A stretch of DNA of 28,815 nt from Gemelliphila asaccharolytica (GTDB lineage: Bacteria; Bacillota; Bacilli; Staphylococcales; Gemellaceae). Every line of letters begins with the position of its first letter. Within the stretch, counting starts at the first letter, position 1. Below the pieces are notes generated by a model. That model was not told the origin of the DNA and made no database searches. It saw nothing but the letters and a program-made list of their open reading frames with translations. Below, piece by piece: positions 7,940 to 14,759 of this stretch. The stretch is taken from NCBI RefSeq assembly GCF_001553005.1, contig NZ_KQ959870.1, forward strand, positions 1 to 28,815, given 5' to 3'. A program made the translations under genes and the position numbers.

Positions 7940-9367
7940 ATGATAGAATTTAAAAATTTTAGCTATAAATACACAAATTCAAAAAAATTAAATATAAAAA
8001 ATCTAAATCTTAAAATAAACAAAGGAGAATGTATTCTTTTTACAGGAAATAGTGGTTGCGGGAAAACTACTATTTTAAGAACATTAAATGGACTATGTCC
8101 TGAGTTTTTTGATGGAGGTTACAGGGGAGAGTTAAAAATAGCTACTTTAAAAATAGGAGATAGTCTAAGCGAATTTTCCTCTGTAGTGGGTAGTGTTTTT
8201 CAAAATCCGAAAAATCAGTTTTTCCATCTTGACTCTACGAGTGAACTTGCATTTAGTATGGAAAATTTTGGTATAGATAGAGAGAAAATAATAGATAGAA
8301 TAAATAAACTAGCAAAAGAATTTCGAGCAACAAATTTGCTTGATAAAAATATACTAAATTTAAGTGGAGGAGAAAAACAAAAATTAGCTTTTATTTCAAG
8401 TATGATGATGAATGCAGATATATATGTACTTGATGAAATCACCAGTAACCTTGATCTTAAAGCAATATCACTAATATCAGACATAATAGCAAAATTAAAA
8501 AAAGCAGGAAAAACTATAATAATAGCAGAACATAGAATTTTTTATCTGAAAAATCTTATAGATAGAATGTTTATTATAAAAGAAGGAGAAATAATTCACG
8601 AATTTAAAAGTTCTGATTTGAAAAATTTCGATGGAAAATCGTGCAAAACAAGACAATTAGATTTAAATTTGGTTAAGCTAGAACCTAAAGAAGCAAAAGT
8701 TAATTTGAAAAATGCTTTAACTTTGAAAAATTTTGACTATAAAGTAGATAAAAAAAATGTTGAGCATAGCAGAAGTTTTGATAGTGGGAGAGTTTATGCA
8801 ATCATAGGAGATAATGGTTGTGGGAAAACTACTTTTGCAAATGCCCTAAGTGGATTTTTAAAATCAAAAGGTGAAATATATTTATTTGATAAAAAAATGA
8901 CTAGAAAACTTTTGACTAAAAATACTTTTCAAGTTATGCAAGATGTAAACTATCAGCTTTTTACTAATAATGTAAAAACAGAAATAACTTTAGGTTGTGA
9001 GGACCTAGATCATTTTGATAAAGTAGTAGAGAAATTAAAGCTTACTAATTTACTTAAAAGACACCCAAATACTCTTTCTGGTGGAGAAAAACAACGAGTT
9101 GCCATAGCTTCGGCACTTCTTTCAGGGAAAAAAATATTAATTTTTGATGAACCTACAAGTGGACTTGATTATCTTAATATGTATGAATTATCTAAATTAA
9201 TTAATGAAATAACAAATGAAAATATCATAACTTTTGTTATTACTCACGATTTTGAATTTTTATGTAGTGTAGCGGATAATGTTTTATATTTTGATAAAAA
9301 TGGTATAAAAGAAGAAATTATTTTAAGTGAAAAGACTAAAGAAAAAGTTTTACAACTCATGAGTTAA
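7940..9367 (+). CDS. ECF transporter ATPase, two ABC domains fused (EcfA-EcfA')
   Basis: A single 475-residue chain with two ABC ATPase domains powers the ECF transporter. Domain 1 has Walker A GNSGCGKT at 36-43, the ECF-type Q loop FQNPKNQFF, LSGGEKQ at 141-147 and Walker B ending D165-E166. Domain 2 has GDNGCGKT at 290-297, LSGGEKQ at 379-385 and D403-E404, with an H loop in VITHDF. Both sites look intact. Domain 1 has DEITSNLD instead of DEPTSGLD, so its D-loop region is divergent. Other ECF systems use separate EcfA1 and EcfA2. The Shine-Dalgarno is weak (AGAAAG about 15 bases before ATG 7940), so translation may rely on coupling across the 45-base gap. Substrate is unknown. Confidence 0.9.
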   Translation: MIEFKNFSYKYTNSKKLNIKNLNLKINKGECILFTGNSGCGKTTILRTLNGLCPEFFDGGYRGELKIATLKIGDSLSEFSSVVGSVFQNPKNQFFHLDSTSELAFSMENFGIDREKIIDRINKLAKEFRATNLLDKNILNLSGGEKQKLAFISSMMMNADIYVLDEITSNLDLKAISLISDIIAKLKKAGKTIIIAEHRIFYLKNLIDRMFIIKEGEIIHEFKSSDLKNFDGKSCKTRQLDLNLVKLEPKEAKVNLKNALTLKNFDYKVDKKNVEHSRSFDSGRVYAIIGDNGCGKTTFANALSGFLKSKGEIYLFDKKMTRKLLTKNTFQVMQDVNYQLFTNNVKTEITLGCEDLDHFDKVVEKLKLTNLLKRHPNTLSGGEKQRVAIASALLSGKKILIFDEPTSGLDYLNMYELSKLINEITNENIITFVITHDFEFLCSVADNVLYFDKNGIKEEIILSEKTKEKVLQLMS

Positions 9368-9396
9368 AACTTTTCCTATATTTTAAAAATATTTAA

Positions 9397-9440
9397 AAAA
9401 AACTTAGAAGTATTTTATTACCTCTAAGTTTTTTATTTTT
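9397..9440. terminator. Bidirectional terminator between the ECF operon and uspA
   Basis: A 12-base inverted repeat, AAAAAACTTAGA (9397-9408) and TCTAAGTTTTTT (9423-9434), has T-runs on the 3' side in both directions. It serves the convergent ECF operon (+) and the stress-protein gene (-). Confidence 0.85.
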
Positions 9441-9443
9441 TAA

Positions 9444-9947
9444 TTATTCTTCATCGTCTGCTTCTTGAAATTGCATTGCAATTTTTGGTTCAAAATCTTT
9501 AGGGATTGATTTTTCTTTAATTATAATTACATTACATTTAGCATAACGTACGATTCCTTCTGATACAGAACCCATAAGCATACGTTTAAATCCTGTAAGT
9601 CCTGAAGAACCACAAACAACTAAGTCAATATCTTTGCTATCTACAATATCTTCACTAAGAACGATTTTAGGAACACCTTGTTCTACAAGTCCTACCACGT
9701 TATGAAGTCCTTGTTTTTTAGCTACTTCTACATAGCTATCTACTAATCTTTTTGTTTTTTTGTAGAATGAATTGAAAATGTATGGATCACTTAATCCAGA
9801 AGTTGCTATAGTAGCATCAATTACACTAGCTATATATAATTTAGCATCTTCATTACGTTTTGCTATAGAAACTGCATTTAAAAATGCCCATTCTGCTTGT
9901 CTAGAACCGTCTACGGCTATTAAAATTTTAGAATATCTATTTTCCAT
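9444..9947 (-). CDS. Universal stress protein A family
   Basis: Cytoplasmic UspA-fold protein of 167 residues. The ATP-binding pattern G-x2-G-x9-G-S is present in GSSGLTGFKRMLMGS, and the N-terminal KILIAVDGS carries the nucleotide-contacting Asp. ATP-binding Usp proteins act in stress survival and signalling; the specific role is unknown. Beyond the core there is an acidic C-terminal tail (FQEADDEE). On the minus strand the Shine-Dalgarno AAAGGGGG lies 12 to 19 bases before ATG 9947. A good promoter lies directly upstream and a bidirectional terminator follows, so the gene is probably transcribed alone. Confidence 0.92.
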   Translation of the reverse strand: MENRYSKILIAVDGSRQAEWAFLNAVSIAKRNEDAKLYIASVIDATIATSGLSDPYIFNSFYKKTKRLVDSYVEVAKKQGLHNVVGLVEQGVPKIVLSEDIVDSKDIDLVVCGSSGLTGFKRMLMGSVSEGIVRYAKCNVIIIKEKSIPKDFEPKIAMQFQEADDEE

Positions 9948-9977
9948 AATAGATACACCCCCTTTATCTATATTCTT

Positions 9978-10006
9978 ATTATATTATATATTTTTTGAAA
10001 AGTAAA
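9978..10006 (-). promoter_or_regulatory. uspA promoter
   Basis: On the minus strand TTTACT (10006-10001) and TATAAT (9983-9978) are 17 bases apart. The start would fall near 9971, leaving a leader of about 24 bases to ATG 9947. Confidence 0.7.
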
Positions 10007-10043
10007 GAATTAACAACTAACTAAAATATAAAAAAAATTGTAT

Positions 10044-10589
10044 TTATTTTACAGTTATTATTCTTTTTCTAGTATGCGTTTTTCCATCTATGTTTACAGT
10101 ATATGTTATTTCATATTCACCTATTTTTTTTGTGTCAAGGTTTGAAGAAATTAAAACTTTATCTAGGTAGGAAATTCCTGCTTTTCTAGCGATTATACCC
10201 TCTTTATCAATTTTAAATTCACTATTTAATTTAATAGTTTTATTTTCAGGTACAACAAAATAAAAAGTTCTTTCTAAACGTCTTTTTATTCTTTTATGAT
10301 ATCTTTCTTCGTCCTCTTTTGAGATTTTTTCTTTCAATTTTTCGTCAATTAAAGGCATTAATTCATCTTCACTATCTGCCATGCAAATTCTACTATTTAC
10401 AAGGGCAAAAGTTTTTTCTCTACCAGGTCCACAGTAGGACTGACAGCCTACAATAAATTCACCATTAGGAGCTTTTTTCTTGAGTTTAGGTATAAGGGTT
10501 TTAAGATTAACTCCAAGACACTCATCACAAACTCTAAATGTTACTTTTTCTTCAGTGACAATTTCTTTATGTTTTTTACTATCTTGCAT
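10044..10589 (-). CDS. DUF1450 (YuzB-like) protein with a C-terminal Ig-like extension
   Basis: Residues about 18-90 (counted from ATG 10589) match the DUF1450/YuzB family: VCDECLGVNL with C21-x2-C24, then GCQSYCGPG with C49 and C53, and ALVNSRICMADSEDELMPLI with C69. That family is a small thioredoxin-like, cysteine-rich domain of unknown function and usually about 80 residues. Here a highly charged linker (about 91-110) is followed by about 70 residues ending KIGEYEITYTVNIDGKTHTRKRIITV. That ending has the pattern of bacterial Ig-like repeats (DUF5011 type) usually seen in surface proteins, yet there is no signal peptide. I chose ATG 10589 over the upstream ATG 10613. Only 10589 has a Shine-Dalgarno (AGAGGAAAAT just before it), and the predicted transcript begins at about 10611. 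Confidence 0.8.
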   Translation of the reverse strand: MQDSKKHKEIVTEEKVTFRVCDECLGVNLKTLIPKLKKKAPNGEFIVGCQSYCGPGREKTFALVNSRICMADSEDELMPLIDEKLKEKISKEDEERYHKRIKRRLERTFYFVVPENKTIKLNSEFKIDKEGIIARKAGISYLDKVLISSNLDTKKIGEYEITYTVNIDGKTHTRKRIITVK

Positions 10590-10617
10590 ATTTTCCTCTT
10601 TTCTAGTTTTCATGATA

Positions 10618-10626
10618 ATTATATCA
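10618..10626 (-). promoter_or_regulatory. Extended -10 promoter of the DUF1450 gene
   Basis: On the minus strand TGATATAAT (10626-10618) is a perfect extended -10 (TGn-TATAAT). No good -35 is present at 17 bases. Transcription would start near 10611, inside the upstream ATG codon at 10613, which supports initiation at ATG 10589. Confidence 0.6.
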
Positions 10627-10699
10627 TAGCTTTCATTTTTATAAAAACAAGATATTTCAAGGGAAAGAATTTGTTATGTAGTGATATTTTTATCCCTTT

Positions 10700-11365
10700 T
10701 TAGATAGAATTAGTTAAGATATATTTTTTTAGTATCTTTTTCAAGGTAAATATAAAAATGAAAAATAAAATTATACCTACACATATAATAGAAGAAAGAA
10801 GCAAGAAAAAATTTTCAGAGAACATTTTTATTAAGTTAGACTCACTAGGACTCAAGAGCCAAAGGTCATTAGTAAAGAAAATCTTGTGAAAATTTATCCA
10901 AAATTTATTAAAATCGACAGCTATAAAAGTGATTATAGATGATAGTAGTATAATGAAAATCAAAAAAACTTTGTTGAAAATTTTTAATAAATAAAAAAGA
11001 AAATCTTTTTTGTAAATTAGAAATAACAAGATAGTAGATATTATAAAAAAACTTAATAAAAAACACATTATTTTCACAGATGACAGATATAAATACTTAA
11101 CATCTATCATGTGTAAAATATCTTTTTTACTAAACCAGCTTGAATCAAGAAAATCTTTATTATTAAGATAAGAAAATAGGTTTTTTGTATAGAATATTAA
11201 TTTTTCTTCGGATATAAATAAACTATTGGCTAACTTTTCCTTTCGATAATAATAAGTGTAGATAGGTAGAAAAAATGGTATTTTTAAAATAAAAAATAAA
11301 ATTCCCCCTAAAAATAGAGATAGTAAGTTTAAAACTCCTGTAGTTTTTAAAAAAATTTTCTTCAT
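10700..11365 (-). CDS. DUF1461 / TIGR01906-type integral membrane protein
   Basis: Membrane protein of 221 residues with about four hydrophobic segments (near 12-35, 95-117, 126-150, 186-210). Extracytoplasmic or loop motifs match the TIGR01906/DUF1461 family: SEEKLIFYTKNLFSYL, then HMIDVKYLY, then FNKFWINFHKIFFTNDLWLLSPSES (split here as FNKFWINFH and FFTNDLW). Function is not established for this family. Start ATG 11365 has GAAAGG about 12 bases upstream, a slightly long spacing. No close partner gene is evident: the downstream DUF1450 gene has its own promoter. Confidence 0.8.
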   Translation of the reverse strand: MKKIFLKTTGVLNLLSLFLGGILFFILKIPFFLPIYTYYYRKEKLANSLFISEEKLIFYTKNLFSYLNNKDFLDSSWFSKKDILHMIDVKYLYLSSVKIMCFLLSFFIISTILLFLIYKKDFLFYLLKIFNKVFLIFIILLSSIITFIAVDFNKFWINFHKIFFTNDLWLLSPSESNLIKMFSENFFLLLSSIICVGIILFFIFIFTLKKILKKYILTNSI

Positions 11366-11407
11366 TTATTGTGTAACCTTTCTTCGTTTAATTTGTTTTT
11401 AGCCCGT

Positions 11408-11434
11408 ATTATATAGTAATTTATATATTAACAA
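11408..11434 (-). promoter_or_regulatory. Possible promoter of the DUF1461 gene
   Basis: On the minus strand TATAAT (11413-11408) lies 15 bases downstream of TTGTTA (11434-11429). The -10 is perfect, but the -35 match is partial and the spacing short. Confidence 0.4.
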
Positions 11435-11521
11435 ATTTTTAGTAAAAAATAAATTTAAAACAGATATTAAGAAGGTATTATTTGTCAATAAACTGTATAA
11501 TTCTGAAAATTTTATTTGGTA

Positions 11522-11550
11522 TTGATAAGGAAAAAATATTGTTATATAAT
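11522..11550 (+). promoter_or_regulatory. Promoter of the trans-sulfuration gene
   Basis: TTGATA at 11522-11527 and TATAAT at 11545-11550 are 17 bases apart. Transcription would begin near 11557, about 28 bases before ATG 11585. No S-box or T-box leader fits in that distance, so any sulfur regulation would need a protein repressor. Confidence 0.8.
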
Positions 11551-11584
11551 ATAAATTATAGAAATATATGGGAGATAGATAGCT

Positions 11585-12730
11585 ATGAAAACAAAGGGAA
11601 TTAATACTAACTTATTACATGGATATCCTGTGATAGATGGATATACAGGTGCAGCCTCAATACCTAAGTATCAAACATCAACTTTTGATCAAAAAGATTG
11701 TTATTCAGATGGTAAGAAGTATTCTTATAGTAGATTTTCTAATCCAACGATAGAGGCTCTTCAAAGTGCCATCGCAAAAATGGAAAATGCAAAATATGGA
11801 TTTGCTTTTTCTTCTGGAATGGCAGCAATAACAGTAGCTTTGATGTTACTTTCAAAAGGGGACCATGTTATTTTACCAATAGAAGTGTATGGAGGGACTT
11901 ACCAACTTGCAAGTCAAATTTTGCCAAAATATGGTATTGAAAGTTCTTTTATAGATTATAAAGATTTATCTAATATAGAAAATCATATTAAAGAAAATAC
12001 AAAAGTAATTTATATAGAAACACCTTCAAATCCACTTTTGAAAATTTCTGATATCAAAGAAATAGTAAAATTAGCTAAAAAACACAATTTATATACTATG
12101 GCAGATAATACTTTTATGACGCCAATTTACCAAAAACCGATTGATTTAGGTGTTGATATTGTTATTGAAAGTATGACAAAATTTATAAATGGTCATAGTG
12201 ATGTGGTAGCAGGTGCTTTAGCTACAAATAATCAAGAAATGGCAGAAAAAATTTACTTGCTACAAAAAAATTTTGGTTCTATTATGGGAGTAGAAGATGC
12301 ATGGCTGGTTCTTAGAGGTATGAAAACAATGGGACTGAGAATGGAAAAATCGGTATCGAATGCCTTGAGTATTGCAAAATTTTTAGAAAGTAAAGAAAAA
12401 ATAAAAAAAGTTTATTATCCAGAACTTGCAAGTTGCAATTATTTTGACATTCATTCTAAACAAGCAACGAGTGGAGGAGCTGTTTTATCATTTGAACTTA
12501 ATAGTGATGAAGACAGAATTAATTTTTTAAACAAAATTAAGATACCAATTTACGCTGTAAGCCTAGGAGGTGTTGAATCAATAGTATCGCATCCAGCAAG
12601 TATGTCGCATGCTTGTATGAGCAAAGAAGAAAGACTATCACAAGGTGTAGGAGATAACTTATTACGTCTTTCTTGTGGAATAGAAGATTTAGAAGATCTA
12701 ATACAAGATTTAGATCAAGCATTAGAATAA
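11585..12730 (+). CDS. Trans-sulfuration PLP enzyme (cystathionine lyase / synthase family)
   Basis: Cys/Met-metabolism PLP enzyme of 381 residues. The Schiff-base lysine is K199 in ESMTKFINGHSDVVAG. YSYSRFSNPT supplies the phosphate-binding residues from the neighbouring subunit. SSGMAAI and the DNTF segment (D of PLP N1 contact) are present. The family includes cystathionine gamma-synthase, beta-lyase and gamma-lyase, and sequence reading alone does not separate them. Start ATG 11585 has GGGAGATAG at 11570-11578. A ridA gene follows 96 bases later. RidA removes the 2-aminoacrylate released by cysteine or cystathionine beta-elimination, which favours a lyase over a synthase. That preference is inference. 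Confidence 0.9.
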   Translation: MKTKGINTNLLHGYPVIDGYTGAASIPKYQTSTFDQKDCYSDGKKYSYSRFSNPTIEALQSAIAKMENAKYGFAFSSGMAAITVALMLLSKGDHVILPIEVYGGTYQLASQILPKYGIESSFIDYKDLSNIENHIKENTKVIYIETPSNPLLKISDIKEIVKLAKKHNLYTMADNTFMTPIYQKPIDLGVDIVIESMTKFINGHSDVVAGALATNNQEMAEKIYLLQKNFGSIMGVEDAWLVLRGMKTMGLRMEKSVSNALSIAKFLESKEKIKKVYYPELASCNYFDIHSKQATSGGAVLSFELNSDEDRINFLNKIKIPIYAVSLGGVESIVSHPASMSHACMSKEERLSQGVGDNLLRLSCGIEDLEDLIQDLDQALE

Positions 12731-12826
12731 AAAAAAATAAATAAAAAAATATAGAGGGAATTTTTAAATTATTTATTATTAAAAGTAGTTAAAATAACGA
12801 AAACAAAAAAATTAAAGGAGAATATC

Positions 12827-13207
12827 ATGATAAAAAAAATAAATACAGAAAACGCACCAAAAGCATTAGGACCATATGTACAAGCAAATAAAGTAGGAAA
12901 TTTAATATTTTGTTCAGGGCAATTAGGTATTAACCCAAAAACAGGGAAACTAGCAGAAGGTGGAGTATTAGCTGAAACAGAACAAGCATTTAAAAATATA
13001 AAAGCAGTAGTCGAAGAAGCAGGAAGCTCAATGAATCATATAGTAAAAGCCTTAGTTCTTTTAAAAGATATAAATGATTTTAAAGCTGTTAATGAAATAT
13101 ATGCAAAAAACTTTAATGAAATTTTACCAGCAAGATCAGCATTTGAAGTAGCTAATTTACCAGCTGGAGCACAAATAGAAATAGAAGTAATAGCAATAGA
13201 AAAATAA
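12827..13207 (+). CDS. ridA: RidA-family enamine/imine deaminase
   Basis: Small cytoplasmic trimeric protein (126 residues) that hydrolyses reactive 2-aminoacrylate and related enamines to keto acids plus ammonia. The family pattern is complete: GPYVQA near the start, the FCSGQLGINPKTG segment, and the C-terminal LPARSAFEVANLPAGAQIEIEVIA with the catalytic R103. Start ATG 12827 has AAAGGAG upstream. Its place behind a trans-sulfuration PLP enzyme makes metabolic sense. A terminator 29 bases after the stop closes the unit. Symbol is used in the family sense. Confidence 0.93.
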   Translation: MIKKINTENAPKALGPYVQANKVGNLIFCSGQLGINPKTGKLAEGGVLAETEQAFKNIKAVVEEAGSSMNHIVKALVLLKDINDFKAVNEIYAKNFNEILPARSAFEVANLPAGAQIEIEVIAIEK

Positions 13208-13235
13208 AATAAATTTTTAAATAAAATATAAAATT

Positions 13236-13274
13236 AAAATTCCATTCTCTAAAAATATAAGAATGGAATTTTTA
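13236..13274 (+). terminator. Terminator after ridA
   Basis: A perfect 13-base inverted repeat, AAAATTCCATTCT (13236-13248) and AGAATGGAATTTT (13260-13272), has an 11-base loop and ends in TTTTT. Confidence 0.85.
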
Positions 13275-13343
13275 ATATTTATAAGATAAAATAAAGTTTG
13301 TAGAACAAAAAAATTATAATAATAAAAAATAAAAGGGGATAAT

Positions 13344-14186
13344 ATGTCAAAATTTCTAAGTAACAAGGTTGTGGAAGCTGCATATTTACTAAAGGTCAGA
13401 GATAAAAAAAATGTAGTGATAATAGATGCAAGAGGAAATATGCTAGATGACGGAGGAAAAATGTATGATAAAGCCAAAGTTATAGACTGGACTGATATAA
13501 GTGTACTAGGCGATTTTGGAAGTGAAAATTTAGGTAAATTACTATCAAAAGAAAATTATAAAGAAATATTTAAAAAATTAAAAATTAATGAAGAAACAGA
13601 AGTTATAGCATATGGATTTACCATGCCAAAAGCAGGATTTGGTGACGAAGGAAGAATCATATATACATTTGATTATATAGGTCACAAAAATGTTAAATTT
13701 ATAGATGGGGGATTTGATGAAATAGAAAAATTAGGCTATAACAAATTTTACAATAAAGAAAATGACAGATTAGATTTAACAGATTTAAAAAGAGAAGAAG
13801 CCACGGACAACAAATCAAGCATATTTACAGAAGAATTATTGAAGGTAGTAGAAAATGAAAAATATCAAATAATTGATACAAGACTACAAGTAGAATATAA
13901 TGGGAGGGTAATTTATGGAGAAAATAAAGCAGGACATATAAAAAATGCAATATCTTTACCATTTAATTCATTAGTAGATGATAAGGGGTTTTTAAAATCA
14001 AAAAAAGAAATAGAAGAAATATTAATTAATAAAAAAATAGAAAAAAACAAAACGCAAATAACATATTGCACAACGGGGGTTAGAGCAAGTTATGTAGCCT
14101 TTATTTTAAAAGAATTAGGTTATAATGTAAAAAATTATGAACCGTCTTTTGCAAGATTTTGTAATGTAGGAGAGATAGAAAAATAA
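13344..14186 (+). CDS. Two-domain rhodanese (thiosulfate/3-mercaptopyruvate sulfurtransferase)
   Basis: Transfers sulfane sulfur from thiosulfate or 3-mercaptopyruvate to an acceptor. The protein of 280 residues is a tandem rhodanese. The N-terminal domain (about 10-135) starts with VVIIDAR and has lost the active Cys: its loop reads YGFTMPKAGFGD. The C-terminal domain (about 160-275) has IIDTR and the active loop CTTGVRAS with nucleophile C242. The six-residue loop and inactive first domain are usual for this group. Start ATG 13344 has AAAGGGGA upstream. The stop overlaps the next ATG by one base (TAATG), indicating coupled translation with the GNAT gene. It lies downstream of trans-sulfuration and ridA genes but beyond a terminator. 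Confidence 0.9.
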   Translation: MSKFLSNKVVEAAYLLKVRDKKNVVIIDARGNMLDDGGKMYDKAKVIDWTDISVLGDFGSENLGKLLSKENYKEIFKKLKINEETEVIAYGFTMPKAGFGDEGRIIYTFDYIGHKNVKFIDGGFDEIEKLGYNKFYNKENDRLDLTDLKREEATDNKSSIFTEELLKVVENEKYQIIDTRLQVEYNGRVIYGENKAGHIKNAISLPFNSLVDDKGFLKSKKEIEEILINKKIEKNKTQITYCTTGVRASYVAFILKELGYNVKNYEPSFARFCNVGEIEK

Positions 14187-14743
14187 TGGTAGAAATAAGA
14201 AAAGCAAAAAAAACAGATTTTGACGCTTTAAATGGGCTGTTTGACTTTATAGTATCTTTAAAAGTAGATATTTTAAAAGAAATAGGAGAAAAAAAATTAT
14301 TAGAAATATTAAGAGAATGTTTTTTATCAGAAACTGATAGATATAGTTACAATAATTGTGAAGTAGCTGAAAAAGATGGTAAAATTCTAGGATTTTCTTT
14401 TGCATACAATTATGACAATTTACTAAACGCAAAAGAGTATTGGTATAACTACATAGTAGAAAAATATGAACTAAATCCGAGAAGTTACATTTTTGATTTT
14501 AATGAATTTTTTGAGGGAGAATACTATTTAGATACCCTATATGTATTTGAAGATGCTAGAGGTAGAGGAGTAGGAAGCAAACTTTTAGACAATTTTGGAG
14601 AAAATAAAGATTATAAGATAAAAAGCTTGAATGTAGCTTTTTACAATAAAGGAGCCCAAAAATTATATGAAAGTTTCGGATATAAAAAAGAAGGAAAAAT
14701 AAAAATAGCAAACGAGCAGTATCATCACTTAGTTTTAAAATAA
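14186..14743 (+). CDS. GNAT-family N-acetyltransferase
   Basis: Acetyl-CoA-dependent acetyltransferase of 185 residues with a good motif A: DTLYVFEDARGRGVGSKLLD, where R125-G-R-G-V-G130 is the pyrophosphate loop. The end VAFYNKGAQKLYESFGYKKEGK fits motif B. The acceptor is unknown. The start shares one base with the stop of the rhodanese gene. The oligoendopeptidase F gene begins 16 bases after its stop, so rhodanese, GNAT and pepF look like one operon. An insertion rich in aromatic residues (about 74-112) separates the first strands from motif A. Confidence 0.88.
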   Translation: MVEIRKAKKTDFDALNGLFDFIVSLKVDILKEIGEKKLLEILRECFLSETDRYSYNNCEVAEKDGKILGFSFAYNYDNLLNAKEYWYNYIVEKYELNPRSYIFDFNEFFEGEYYLDTLYVFEDARGRGVGSKLLDNFGENKDYKIKSLNVAFYNKGAQKLYESFGYKKEGKIKIANEQYHHLVLK

Positions 14744-14759
14744 AATTTTGGAGGAATTA

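Noticed and set aside
11482..11501. Second promoter TTGTCA/TATAAT upstream of the trans-sulfuration gene
   Set aside because: The spacing is only eight bases; the pair at 11522-11550 is far better.
13298..13320. Promoter TTGTAG/TATAAT before the rhodanese gene
   Set aside because: The -10 is perfect but the spacing is only 11 bases and no other -35 fits.
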